Source: Trichomonas vaginalis G3
Lineage: Eukaryota; Parabasalia; Trichomonadida; Trichomonadidae
NCBI RefSeq assembly: GCF_026262505.1
Contig: NC_067204.1
Location: forward strand, 24,335,300 to 24,399,299
DNA: 64,000 bases
Direction: 5' to 3'
Of this stretch, positions 30,781 through 40,313 are shown piece after piece. The notes beneath the pieces were generated by a model that was not told the origin of the DNA, made no database searches, and saw only the letters and a program-made list of their open reading frames with translations. Each line of letters starts with the position of its first letter. Within the stretch, counting starts at the first letter, position 1. The position numbers and the translations under genes were made by a program.

Positions 30781-32583
30781 GCAGCGGCTTATTCCAACAT
30801 CATAGCTAACAATTTCCTGTATACAAATCAATGCAAAAGACTTTGTGGTGCAATTCTTTCAGTTCTGATTCACCCACTGTTTGAAGCTTTTTGCAGAGAG
30901 TGGTGAAACGGGGTGAGGCCCACCCGCGGATGTCCTATCAGTCCATCTATACTAGTCTCCCACCCTTCAATTCCACGCTCCCTAGACAGCAGGGAACACT
31001 TGTGCCATGAATTTTGCTTAACAAGTAAGTTCAAGACGAAACGATCCCACACTGCTTCACGCGAAGCGAATAGCCTCGTTGGGCGGGTAATGGAGGCTGG
31101 TATGCTGTTCATATCAATACAGTCATGAGTCAACAATCCTTATAGTAAAGAATTCAAAGATACTGTGGGATGCAAGGCCGTCAGTTCTGACAAGCCAGTC
31201 CTTTGCCACCCAAGTTTTTGAACTTTCTTAGAGGGGCGAGATAAAGGAAAAAGTGAGAAGATCTTAACCTAAAGTTCCTATCTAGTATAGGTTTCCACCT
31301 TAATCCCTCCCTGGACCAAAGCTGGCATAAGCTTTGTCTAGAAGAGGTTCACAAATTCTCCATATCAGAAGCAAAAGATTCCCACTGTTTGCGAGAGGAA
31401 TTGTATGTGCTATTTAGTGGACTGATTCATGATCAATTGTAGCGATTCATAAGCCACGTACTAATTCCTTATATAAGTATCAAAATTACTTGGGGACCTT
31501 CGGGCGAGAAATGCAAATCAGCAACTGATTCGCGACCCGAAGTATTTTGAAAGCTATTCTTGAGGATGGGCTGTTATAGGAGCACGATGACCGGAGAGGT
31601 CAACACATTATGGTAATAGTAATACTCTTACCCTTCCGATTCGACTCTCTGCAGCTTGGGGGGAACTTCTTGTTCACGCTAGAAAGATGCCTTATTGACT
31701 ATTTCAGGACTCAAAGCTTCAACGCTGTCAGCGCAAAGAATGTTTGTCCATTTTCTAGCTGTGTGCTGGCAAAGGCAAGTCCTCTGTATTAGCATGAGCA
31801 AGTCTAAGGGAAAAAAAACTATGCACCATTATTATGAGACAGAAGTCCCTCGCCTGGAAAGTGTGCCTCAGGAAGCTTTGAGTCGCATTTCCAAAAGATG
31901 TTGGGCGACGCGAAATTTGGCGCATTTCTAGTAGAGTGGATATTTTAGAGTCAAGTTACTTTATATGGACAGTGGCTCACCACGGGCTTGCCAGTCTTCA
32001 CTTTGAAGCAAGAGAAACTTCTCTCGACAATGATAGGGTAATTAGATAAGCACACGTTAAGTTGAATGAAAGTTTTCAAGCAATTAACAAAGGATATTAC
32101 TCGCTTATAGAGGGTAAAGGAATTCTAGAATTCACCTCATAGGCGCAGCTTCCCCTTTCATAGCTTGAAAAGACAATCTACCCTGGAAAGCTTCCAAAAT
32201 TGGAGAAGAGCGCTGTAAAGTTCTGATCCCCCGTACCATCACTGGTACCAGAGTAGTTTGAAAAGAGAAGCCCCTCGTACCGAGTATTTTCCTATGAAGT
32301 ACTTCTCAATTGCAAGAAAGACCTCTGTAAATAGATAAGTCGTACCGGAGTTGAGGCAGTGGAATGACTCGCGTCTGAGCTATTGATATCCTGTTGGGTC
32401 ACCGGGGAGTTTTGCACATTTGAAATCTGGTAAACTAAACAGATTCCCATATATCCGAGAACTTACTCGGTATGAATTTAAGAATCAGGGACCAATTAGT
32501 AATAAAACTACTATGGGTTTGATCGGGTTTGTTTCAAAAAAATTGTGAGATAAGATTTCGCCACAGATATAAATATAAAAGTA
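30781..32583 (-). repeat. Diverged copies of the hairpin-array element
   Basis: Reverse-complement similarity to 35270-36150 runs in order through the hairpins. From 31379 to about 32575 there is one full-length diverged unit (for example the TTCCCACTGTTTGCG end at 31380, GTTTTCAAGCAATTAACAAA near 32071 and GGTTTGTTTCAAAAAA near 32525). Before it lie partial units at about 30781-31045 and 31045-31378 that repeat the same end hairpins. Identity is roughly 75-80 percent by eye, with many indels. It ends at the A run of a Polinton terminus. Confidence 0.7.
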
Positions 32584-33309
32584 CAAAAAAAAAAAAAAAA
32601 AAAGTTAGTGGGACTCCAGCAACTTCGGTGCTCCTCTACGCTCCGAGAGAGTGTTTTACCTACGAAACTTAAGTTTTATATTCGAACTTAGCGTTCTTAC
32701 TCCATTTGCTCCTTGGAAGAAGCCTTCTTCTGGTCGAACAACAAGGGGTAGTAGTAGGAGGATGTCGACTTTTCAGCAAATTTTATAGTATGTTTCAGGT
32801 TTTGTCAAATCTTGTCCTTCACTTTTGAGGGGAAAATAAACCATTTTAATTATCTATTTCATTAAACTGAGATTTTTTAGCAAAAACTCACCGATACCGT
32901 TTTTGGGAAATGTAAGGGCGACTTTCTTGAAGAATGTGAAAGATATTATATTAGAGACGAACATTAGAGAAAAGCATACCGAAAATTGTTCATGACATTT
33001 CAGATTTTGTTCTCGCGAATTTTCATAAAATATATCCTTGTGCCGATAATAATATTTCCCAGTACTTAAATGATCTCCACCTCCATATCGAGCTTCGACA
33101 AAATATATTGGAAACCGCTCAAAACATGATACCCAAGACACACGAAACAATATATCGGAAAGAGTTTAAAGAACAAGGATACCCTATCAGGATAAAGATG
33201 GAACGAAATATCCCATGTTAGTATAACGATAAATATATTGTGAGAGAGGGGTTTGAAAAGCAAAATAATATAGACTGGGAAGTACTATCTGCTAGACTAT
33301 ATTATAGTG
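32584..33309 (+). mobile_element. Inverted right end of another Polinton with methylase remnant, broken
   Basis: An A run (32584-32604) and a degraded GC-rich stem-loop correspond to the reverse complement of 40267-40313. From about 32850 to 33309 the plus strand corresponds to the start of the Dam-type methylase of element III (closest over 33240-33309, for example GACTGGGA and CTGCTAGACTAT). It lies head-out against the hairpin array. The sequence is noisy, with many breaks, and is cut by the N gap. Confidence 0.6.
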
Positions 33310-33409
33310 NNNNNNNNNNNNNNNNNNNNNNNNNNNNNNNNNNNNNNNNNNNNNNNNNNNNNNNNNNNNNNNNNNNNNNNNNNNNNNNNNNNNNNNNNNN
33401 NNNNNNNNN
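33310..33409. other. Assembly gap (100 N)
   Basis: A run of 100 N separating the inverted Polinton end from the left edge of element III. Confidence 0.98.
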
Positions 33410-33474
33410 TACTGAGATGAATCATGAACAAATACAGCATTGAGACAAATGTTCAAGATGATCTCTCTCTTATC

Positions 33475-33887
33475 TCAGTAAAAAACTTTACATTCCCACG
33501 TTTGAGGTGGTTGCGGTTGGTTATTGTTTACCCACTGTTGTGCATGGTTATATCCTCTGTTAAAGAATCTTTCACCTTGGTCCATATAGTGTCCTGCTTG
33601 GTTATAGTAGTCATTTGCTTTGTTATAATAGTTTCCTGCTTGTCTTCCTACATTGTCCATCCATCCTTGAACTTTTCCTCTTGTTTCAGGATTTGAATAA
33701 GATTTGTTGCATCTCGTGCTACATCCCAACCTTTCTGTACAGTTTGTATAATAGGTTGTGCTTTCTCTTTAAGTATACCTAATGTACTCAAAATCTTCCT
33801 TCCAACTCCAAATACACCTCTGGCTATTGTTCCCACTGCGGGCAAAAATCTGGATGCAACTCCTGCTAATGCGCCAAATAAACCCAT
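33475..33887 (-). pseudogene. MGLFG amphipathic virion-like protein, element III copy
   Basis: Near-identical counterpart of the 133-aa protein at 19901-20302: amphipathic N terminus starting MGLFGALAG, helical middle, and a Tyr/Asn/Gln-rich C-terminal region. It has about one or two breaks. It is transcribed divergently from the integrase across 17 bp. Confidence 0.7.
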
Positions 33888-33904
33888 TTCTTATGGGTTA
33901 AAAA

Positions 33905-34864
33905 ATGACGAATTCAAACAAGGACCCCTATGTTTCTAAGGCAACAAAGAAAGCACTCATGGTAAAAATCTTTAGTTCAACACCAAATGCTTGGTTTATG
34001 GATATCTTGGAAAACATTCCGAGAGTTAGAACAGATGGACCACCATACTGGCTAATATTTGTCGGTCAAAACACAAGATACTGTGAAGCCATACCATTAT
34101 GGTCCAAAAATATTTTAGATGTGAAAACTGCTTTGACAATATTCGTTGACAAATACCATCCAACAAAACTGACATCTGACTGTGAAAGTTCTTTCAAATC
34201 AGATGATGTAAAAAACTATCTGCGTTCAAAAAATGTAAACCAATATTTCATTGTCGACCAAAAACCATTCTGCTCTTGGTGTCATTGACGGTTGTATAAA
34301 AATGTTAAGAGACTTAAACCAACCACAAGGTGGTGAAGCAAATGAAATGTCATATGACGACAAATATAGACACTTCTCCATGGCAAAGATGAGACAAGTT
34401 TTAAATATTTACAATAACCGTAAACAAAAAGGTTTGGGAAACCACTCCCCCGAAGAAATGAAAACAACCCTGACTTAGAGAAAGACTATATATTTAATAA
34501 TTTAGTCAAAAGAGACAAACAAGAAAGAATGCCGGGCTTCAAACTTCAGAAAGGTGACAAAGTAAAAATAGAAATACCTAAACGCGACCCATATGAAAAT
34601 ACTATTGACTATGACAACAATGGGAACCCGACAGGTACTCACATTCGTGTTCGTAAAAATAGAAGAAAGTATACAAGAGAATATTATGAAGTTTTAGGCA
34701 AACATGGCAAAATGTACACACTGCAAGCAGAAGATAAAACTACTATTGTCAGACCTCGTTTCAAACTTGTCAAAGTTCAAGGTGGTATACTTTCAAAGAC
34801 AGTTCCTAACAAATATAAGACAACTCCTGACGAATATGCTAAAGAAGTTGAAAATGACGACTAA
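33905..34864 (+). pseudogene. Polinton integrase (rve), element III copy
   Basis: Same gene as 20319-21280 and better preserved. The core segments WFMDILENIP and LTSDCESSFKS are followed by a C-terminal region in one frame at 34529-34864 that starts MPGFKLQKGDKVKIEIPKRD and contains the chromo/SH3-like strand KMYTLQAEDKTTIVRPRFKL. C-terminal barrels of this kind bind DNA or chromatin in retroviral and Polinton integrases. About one or two breaks. It converges with the fibre gene. Confidence 0.82.
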
Positions 34865-34951
34865 GCAATTCTATACCATGCGTAAACTGTCATGTAAGGT
34901 GGCTTGTAGTCTTTACTTTGTCCCGTTGTTTGCGTATATCCCGAAACGCGA

Positions 34952-35031
34952 TGTGTATGGTTTCCTCCTCCCTCAGTGTTACTCCAGTAACAATTTATAG
35001 CAAACTTAACGTTGTCTTTAACATCATATCC
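34952..35031 (+). repeat. 80-bp direct repeat, left copy, flanking the hairpin-array element
   Basis: Identical over 80 bp to 36240-36319. Both are fibre tip sequence starting TGTGTATGGTTTCCTCCTCC and ending AACATCATATCC. In element II the corresponding sequence occurs once, so the insertion is associated with duplication of 80 bp. Confidence 0.9.
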
Positions 35032-36239
35032 TGAAACAATAAGAATTACCGAAAAAGTGACAAAACATCAAAAACAGGGAGGGAGTCTCAATTTTTATTA
35101 CTTATATTATTTTACAATATTTATATAAATACTCTTTATAATATATTTTACTATAAAATTATACCTCAAATTCAAATATTTAAAATATTATTTACATAAT
35201 TATCTCAAAATTATATTTTTATATATTATTTTTCATATGTATAAATCATATAATCTATATCTATGCAAATCTCATCTAAAATTTTTTGAAACAAACCGCT
35301 ACCATTTTATAATGGTCCATCTTAAATTCATCATAAATTCTGGTACATGTTAGTACCAGAGTCTTCAAATCTCAAACACTCTGGTACCAACATGTACCAG
35401 ACGCGAGTTTCCAATGCCCTCGTACGATTTTCTATTAAGATCTTCTTGAATGAGAAGGTCTTCATAGAAACTCGTACGAGGGCTTCTCTTTTAAATACTC
35501 TGGTACCTGCTGGTATCGGAGTCGACTTTACAGCCCTTTCCCCAATTTTGAAGCTGGGGAAAGTTTTCAAGCAATGAAAGGAAGCTCTCGCTATGAGGTG
35601 AAAATCTAGAATTTTTACCTCATAGCGAGTAATCCTTTGTTAATTGCTTGAAAACTTTCTTCAAATTATCAAAATTTCGAGGAAAGTTTCCTTGCTTCAA
35701 AGTAGAGATGGAGCCCTTTGAGCCACTGCATATAGGTCAGTGACTCAAAATACTCCATCTCTACTAGAAATCGCCAAAAATTGGGTCGCAATCTTTGAAA
35801 TGCGACGCAAGTTTTGGCAATTTCGCGAGGGACTTGCTCCATTTGGTGCATAGATTCACACTCTATGCACCAGATGGAACAATTCTTTCGCTGACAGCGG
35901 GAAACTTTGTCTGAATAGTTTAACATTCAGACAAAGTTTTCCGCTGTCAGAGAGGGAATGGAAGAGTAAGAGGTATATATTCATAATGTATACCTCTTAC
36001 TCTTCCATTCCCTCAAGAAAGTTCAAAAACTTGGGTGCAATCAGAACTGATTGCACCCAAGTTTTTGAACTTTGTATAAGGAATTGTTGGCTATGATGTA
36101 CTGATTCATGATCAGTACATCATAGCCAACAATTCCTTCGCAAACAGTGGGAAATTTTAAAATGTCACTTTTTAAGTGTTACTCCCTATTGAAAGTGTCA
36201 CTTTTTGGGTGTCACTTTTTCGGAAATTCTTATATACTC
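35032..36239 (+). mobile_element. Hairpin-array TIR element (1208 bp, no convincing ORF)
   Basis: The ends carry an imperfect inverted repeat (left AAGAATTACCGAAAAAGTGA near 35041, right the complement of AAGAATTTCCGAAAAAGTGA near 36232). The left 240 bp is AT-rich. From 35301 to 36138 there is a head-to-tail series of hairpins with mostly unrelated stems: 35339-35401, 35416-35482, 35536-35563, 35559-35659, 35702-35764, 35767-35824, 35825-35890, 35891-35950, 35952-36014, 36018-36073 and 36078-36138. Stems of the last three are 26-28 bp and perfect. Open frames within it are by-products of palindromes. It is flanked by 80-bp direct repeats. The transposition mechanism is unknown. Confidence 0.8.
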
Positions 36240-36319
36240 TGTGTATGGTTTCCTCCTCCCTCAGTGTTACTCCAGTAACAATTTATAGCAAACTTAACGT
36301 TGTCTTTAACATCATATCC
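36240..36319 (+). repeat. 80-bp direct repeat, right copy, flanking the hairpin-array element
   Basis: Exact duplicate of 34952-35031, on the other side of the hairpin-array element. The copy continues into the rest of the fibre gene. Confidence 0.9.
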
Positions 36320-37577
36320 TTTACCTTTTGTCATTGCTGACCAATCCCAATATCTATGCTTATGCCAACCTGCTTGAGATGTACTTAAATCTATGTAGTG
36401 ACTGTGTGCAGGTAAATTTTCACCTGAAATCGTTTTACTTCCCCCTGTTTCCTTTGAAGAGTTTGCACAATACAAAAACCTGTCGACTATTTGAGTCCAA
36501 GTTCCAAAACCCAGAACTGTTTCTGGTCTGGTAGAGTTCATTGACGTATAAATAGAGCCAACCGGGTAAATAAGATTCGGCAAAATTTGTTTAAGCACAT
36601 TGAGTTCCTGTCTTAGATGTATAATACTATTGTCATTAGATATCAAAGTATCTACAAGACTTGTTGCCGGTGGTATTGTTGGAGCTTTACTTGGCAAGGT
36701 TGTGTTTAGTGTAATATCATCTGCTGTAAAAGTTGTAAAACTTGTATGTGTATGAGTCTTATTTGCTTTCTTCTCTAACTCATCGTTAACATATGTTTTA
36801 TCCGCTTTAAGGTCTAAACATCCTGAAACCCATCCTGTATCGGCTTTACTTTTTAAAATCTTCGATGTCCATTCATGGTACCAGTCAACCCTTTCTTTCA
36901 TTTCGTTATCTTTTTCATCCACATATTCCTTATCTGCTTTCTTCTCTAACTTACTAGCCACACATGCTAACTCATCGTTAACATATGTTTTATCTGCTTT
37001 CTTTTCAAGGCTAACGTTTAAGTCTGTTATTTCAGATATAGAATGTGTATGTCCAACGTCACTTTTCCTGTTTAAGGTTTCTTGTAAGTTTGTAATATTT
37101 GCAATGGTATGTGTATGAGTCTTTTTAGAATATTCGTTTTCAGCTCTTGTCACTTCACTTGACATTTTATTGTCAACATATGTTTTGTCTGCTAGTTCAG
37201 GATGAGTATGTTCTTTTGTTGCATAAGCTTTGTCAGCTCTTTCTTCTTCTTTTGCTATTGCATCGTCTACATATGTTTTGTCTGCTTTGTTGTCAACATC
37301 TGCTTTCAAAAGAAGTTCATTTATAGGTTTCTCGTTTAAAGTTCCTTTTGTTGGATTTATACAAACAGTATGGTTCTTCTTGTCTTGAAACAGAAACTCA
37401 TCTGTCATTGGGTTTAATGTCAGTTTTAAGTCACCCCCTTTCAATGACTCAGATATCTTAGAATAGTTTGAAAAGTTTGTTGTGTTCTTATTTAGAGCTT
37501 GTATAATGAGTTGTCGGTTGTGTTGTATTTCTCTCATAGACGCTGTTTCATTTGACATTTTTATTCTAGATAAAATA

Positions 37578-38424
37578 TGCTTTCAATAGAAAAAGAAAAT
37601 TCAAGAGTTGCTACAACTAAACCATTAGATGAACTTTTTACGAATGTCGGTCAAAAGTTTGAGACAGAGACCGTAAAGCATGAAGGCTATCGTTTTGACT
37701 ACCGTTAAGATGGTTAAGAGACCCATCCGTCACAAAAGCTATTGGCTTTCGTAGAATGAAGTTCATTTCAGAAGCCATACATGGTTTCCCATTTACGGTC
37801 GGTTTTGAAGTTCGATACTATAACAAAGAAAAACGTATGTATGAGAAATTTGAACAGGGAAAACTTTTACAAGTTAGTTTGCTTGTAAACTTAGAAACAA
37901 CTCTTCAAGCTTTTCAAGAAAAAATAAACAATATCTATATCGAATATGCAAACCAGTATAACATTGACGAGGGAGAATACCATCTCGATATTATTTATGA
38001 CAGGAAAAATGCAACTGTTAAAATCAATAGAATAGAAGACCTTGGAGAAAACGTTTATATTTCTACAAAATATAACAACTTGGCATGGTATAGATTTATG
38101 AGGATGTTAAATCAGCCTGCAGAATATCCAGTACACCCGGACTTTTATGAAGTCGAAAACCCTAATGGAACATATGAAAATGTTTTCGACTCAGATGCTA
38201 TTATCGTTCATGCTTCATTTTCTGGTGCGCAAAACTCTTTTTTATGCTTGGCAAATGACTTTTACGAAAAACCTACAAAGCTATATGAACCACCAAGTGG
38301 AAGTATTTCAGACTTTCAAGTATGGTTTACAACAGATGGAAGAAAGAGAATAATTCCATTATACCATGCGTTTTACTTAGAACTTAGTTTCATATACAAC
38401 TACTATCGAACGGTAAAAATATAA
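37578..38424 (+). pseudogene. Fibre-partner gene with variable centre, element III copy
   Basis: Start context and the first 180 or so bases match 23088-23936 almost exactly. The centre (about 37760-38170) encodes a clearly related but diverged domain (FPFTVGFEVRYYNKEKRM against FPFIVRFHIDYISEGKRK), and the last 240 bases are again nearly identical. About one break. The pattern indicates exchange of the central segment between family members. Confidence 0.65.
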
Positions 38425-38430
38425 TTTTTT

Positions 38431-38668
38431 AATACGGTTGAGATGTTGGATTTGGTTGCCAACTAGACTGTGGTGCAGGTTCAGTGTTGTAATAACAGGA
38501 GCTTGTTCTTCTGGTTCAGGGTCTTTAGGTATAATACCAACGAACTGACCTACTCTTTTACCAATATTTTTGACACCGTTCCAAATTCCTCTTCCGACAG
38601 ATTTTATTCCATTCCATATACCTCTTCCAACATTTCGAAAGAAGTTTCCTATTCTTCCAAAGAAACCA
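38431..38668 (-). pseudogene. MGFF-type amphipathic peptide gene, element III copy
   Basis: Counterpart of 23941-24183, with the same amphipathic repeats and Pro/Gln-rich tail region. It is broken, with about two breaks. It lies between the fibre partner and the 120-aa protein as in element II. Confidence 0.6.
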
Positions 38669-38687
38669 TTTTACTATATGTAAAAAT

Positions 38688-39050
38688 CTAATGTCCGCCT
38701 AGTCTCTTACGTTTCCTGTTGAGTTCCATAGCATTCTTTAACTGGAGCTCATACATTCTGTTTCTCCTCTGGTAGAAAACATATTCTGGGTCAACTCCTG
38801 TGTTCGCGTCATCTGCATAAAGTTGTTTATATCCCACTTCAGGGTTTGTATAAAACTCTTTCCATCTCATATTTGCATACCATGGTGGCAAACCTAACGC
38901 AGCGTCATTTGACATGGCAGTTTGCATTTGTACATCTGTTGGCACTTGACCATAGTTTGCCATTGCAGTTTGTATTCTAACTTCATTTGGAATATTCTCT
39001 GGGTTTGGTTGTCCAGGTTGCTGTGCATTCGCTAAGTTCTGTGCGTCCAT
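38688..39050 (-). CDS. Conserved 120-aa Polinton protein, element III copy
   Basis: The protein is identical to that of 24202-24564, with tandem IQTAMAN/MQTAMSN units, the WYANMRWKEFY segment and a basic end. The DNA also appears identical or nearly so, including the leader. This sets an upper bound on the time since elements II and III separated. It looks whole. Confidence 0.65.
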   Translation of the reverse strand: MDAQNLANAQQPGQPNPENIPNEVRIQTAMANYGQVPTDVQMQTAMSNDAALGLPPWYANMRWKEFYTNPEVGYKQLYADDANTGVDPEYVFYQRRNRMYELQLKNAMELNRKRKRLGGH

Positions 39051-39073
39051 TTAATATTAGATAAAAATATCTC

Positions 39074-39205
39074 TTACGAGTACATATACTGGACATTTGC
39101 AGGCATTGGTTCATCTTCATATTCTCTGTACCTTTCTGCCACGTCAAATAAATAAATGACACAATGGAAAAAACCTAAAACAAGTAGTCCTATTTCAAAC
39201 CACAT
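39074..39205 (-). CDS. 43-aa single-pass membrane protein, element III copy
   Basis: Same as 24588-24719: one hydrophobic helix (residues 4-20) and an acidic tail. Its first 16 bases overlap the end of the methylase gene. Small changes relative to element II keep the frame and the hydrophobic profile. Confidence 0.6.
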   Translation of the reverse strand: MWFEIGLLVLGFFHCVIYLFDVAERYREYEDEPMPANVQYMYS

Positions 39206-40008
39206 TTACTTACCAATAAAATTTCTTTGTTATGACACTTTCTCCGGTTTATAGGACCTCTCTCATATTCTATCTTGTCATATCTAAACTCATAGTCATG
39301 TATGTCCTCTAACCATCTCATAACGGTTTCCAAACCACTTTTATCGGATGTAAAGTAAAAGCATGGATGGTTATGTAAAACGTCTAAAGTTTCTAAAGAG
39401 TCTCTCAAAGTCCAGTCTACTTGGTATTGAAAATCCCATGTGTTATAGAACGGCGGGTCCACTATAAAGAAAACATTTTCCTTGTCTTTATATTTTTCAT
39501 ACAACTCTGTCCAATGACATCTCACAAACTCTATACCCTCAATATATTTTTCTATGTCCTCTTTGAAAACATTTGTATAGTTAAGATATAAAACTTTTGA
39601 CATAAGTGTTTCAATGTCATGAACTCTTATAGAACCACTATATAATAGTCTAGCAGATATACTATCCCAGTCTATATATTCTGCTTTTTTCAAAACCTCT
39701 CTCACAATATTTTTGTTATCTAATGGTATACGTTCCATCTTACCTATAGGTATCTTTTCTTTTAACGCTTTCAATATATTGTTTGTGTCTGGTATATGTT
39801 TGAGACGGTCCATATAGTTGTCGAAGTCATTGCATATAATCTTTGAGTCTGGGAATATTGTATGGCACAAATGGGATATATAGAAACTTCCACCGAACAA
39901 ATCTACAAATGTTAGACCATTCGGTAGTTTCTTAAGTTCTCTCAATAGAATATCTTTACATCTACTCTTATTTCCAAAGAAGGGTAACGGTGGTTTTGTA
40001 AAATTCAT
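39190..40008 (-). CDS. Dam-type (D12 class) DNA adenine methylase, 272 aa
   Basis: A SAM-dependent N6-adenine methylase. Motif X is seen as KPPLPFFGNKS (residues 5-15), motif I as TFVDLFGGSF (33-42) and the catalytic DPPF at 184-187 (DPPY in most Dam enzymes). The C terminus has YERGPI and KEILLVSK strands typical of the family. The length matches Dam (about 270-280 aa). N6-methyladenine and Dam-like genes are reported from trichomonads, so the enzyme could mark element or host DNA. It starts after ATTTTTATTATTATATATAA. It looks whole. The 43-aa gene overlaps its 3' end. Confidence 0.88.
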   Translation of the reverse strand: MNFTKPPLPFFGNKSRCKDILLRELKKLPNGLTFVDLFGGSFYISHLCHTIFPDSKIICNDFDNYMDRLKHIPDTNNILKALKEKIPIGKMERIPLDNKNIVREVLKKAEYIDWDSISARLLYSGSIRVHDIETLMSKVLYLNYTNVFKEDIEKYIEGIEFVRCHWTELYEKYKDKENVFFIVDPPFYNTWDFQYQVDWTLRDSLETLDVLHNHPCFYFTSDKSGLETVMRWLEDIHDYEFRYDKIEYERGPINRRKCHNKEILLVSKCGLK

Positions 40009-40051
40009 TTATATATAATAATAAAAATGTTTTTTCCTGAAAAGTGACAGA

Positions 40052-40187
40052 AAAGGCTTCTCAAAGTATACTTCCTTGGAACGCCCGTAACTTTTCCTGT
40101 AGCGACGATAGACCCTTACTTGTCCGGACAAAGTTGTACTATTTTGAGTGCTCTACCAAAAAAGTCAACGACGACGACTCTCAAAAA
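40052..40187. promoter_or_regulatory. Conserved noncoding terminal block with palindrome
   Basis: Nearly identical to 7081-7215 of element I although the surrounding genes differ. It contains TTGTCCGGACAA, a perfect 12-bp palindrome. It lies between the methylase start and the terminal stem-loops. Conservation without coding suggests a cis-acting site for replication, integration or transcription. Confidence 0.6.
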
Positions 40188-40190
40188 TTT

Positions 40191-40313
40191 TTTATGGGCT
40201 AGAGGGCGCAACGCGCCTGGGAAGCCCCCAATACCCAAAAAACTTCATTTATACTAAACATCTTCAGGGCTAGAGGGCACGAAGTGCCTGGAAGCCCCAC
40301 TACCTTTTTTTTT
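40191..40313 (+). other. Two terminal stem-loops and T run, right end of element III
   Basis: Stem-loop 1 at 40199-40230 has outer arms GGGCT and AGCCC and inner arms GGCGC and GCGCC. Stem-loop 2 at 40268-40297 has the same outer arms and inner arms GGCAC and GTGCC. The inner arms differ but stay complementary. Stem-loop 2 is followed by CCCCACTACC and a T run, as in element I. The T run is immediately followed by the gene of element IV. Confidence 0.65.

Larger units (their letters stand above)
34860..37558 (-). pseudogene. Phage-type fibre, element III copy, split by an insertion
   Basis: The main part, 36230-37558, is open for 442 codons. It has a conserved head (MSNETASMREIQHNRQLIIQ), a shaft of alternating KADKTYV-D and THTHTI/GHTHSI units with coiled-coil character (about residues 85-290), then YPVGSIYTSM and the GGSKTISGENLPAHSHYIDL tip of the phage tail-collar type. 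A 1.2-kb hairpin-array element (35032-36239) is inserted in the tip, and the distal tip continues at 34860-35031. The shaft between the second half and the tip is unrelated to element II, which has a different module there. Confidence 0.78.
33410..40313. mobile_element. Polinton/Maverick element III, right half
   Basis: Colinear with 19.8-25.1 kb of element II: MGLFG protein, integrase, fibre, fibre partner, MGFF peptide, 120-aa protein, 43-aa membrane protein and methylase. It then ends in noncoding sequence, two stem-loops and a T run at 40305-40313. The left side is lost in a gap. It carries a 1.2-kb insertion of the hairpin-array element in the fibre gene. Apart from that it has about five breaks. 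Very high identity to element II means the two are recent copies. Confidence 0.85.

Noticed and set aside
35339-35926. Open frames inside the hairpin array as genes
   Set aside because: They run through palindromes and appear on both strands with mirror-image translations; there is no start signal and no conserved composition.
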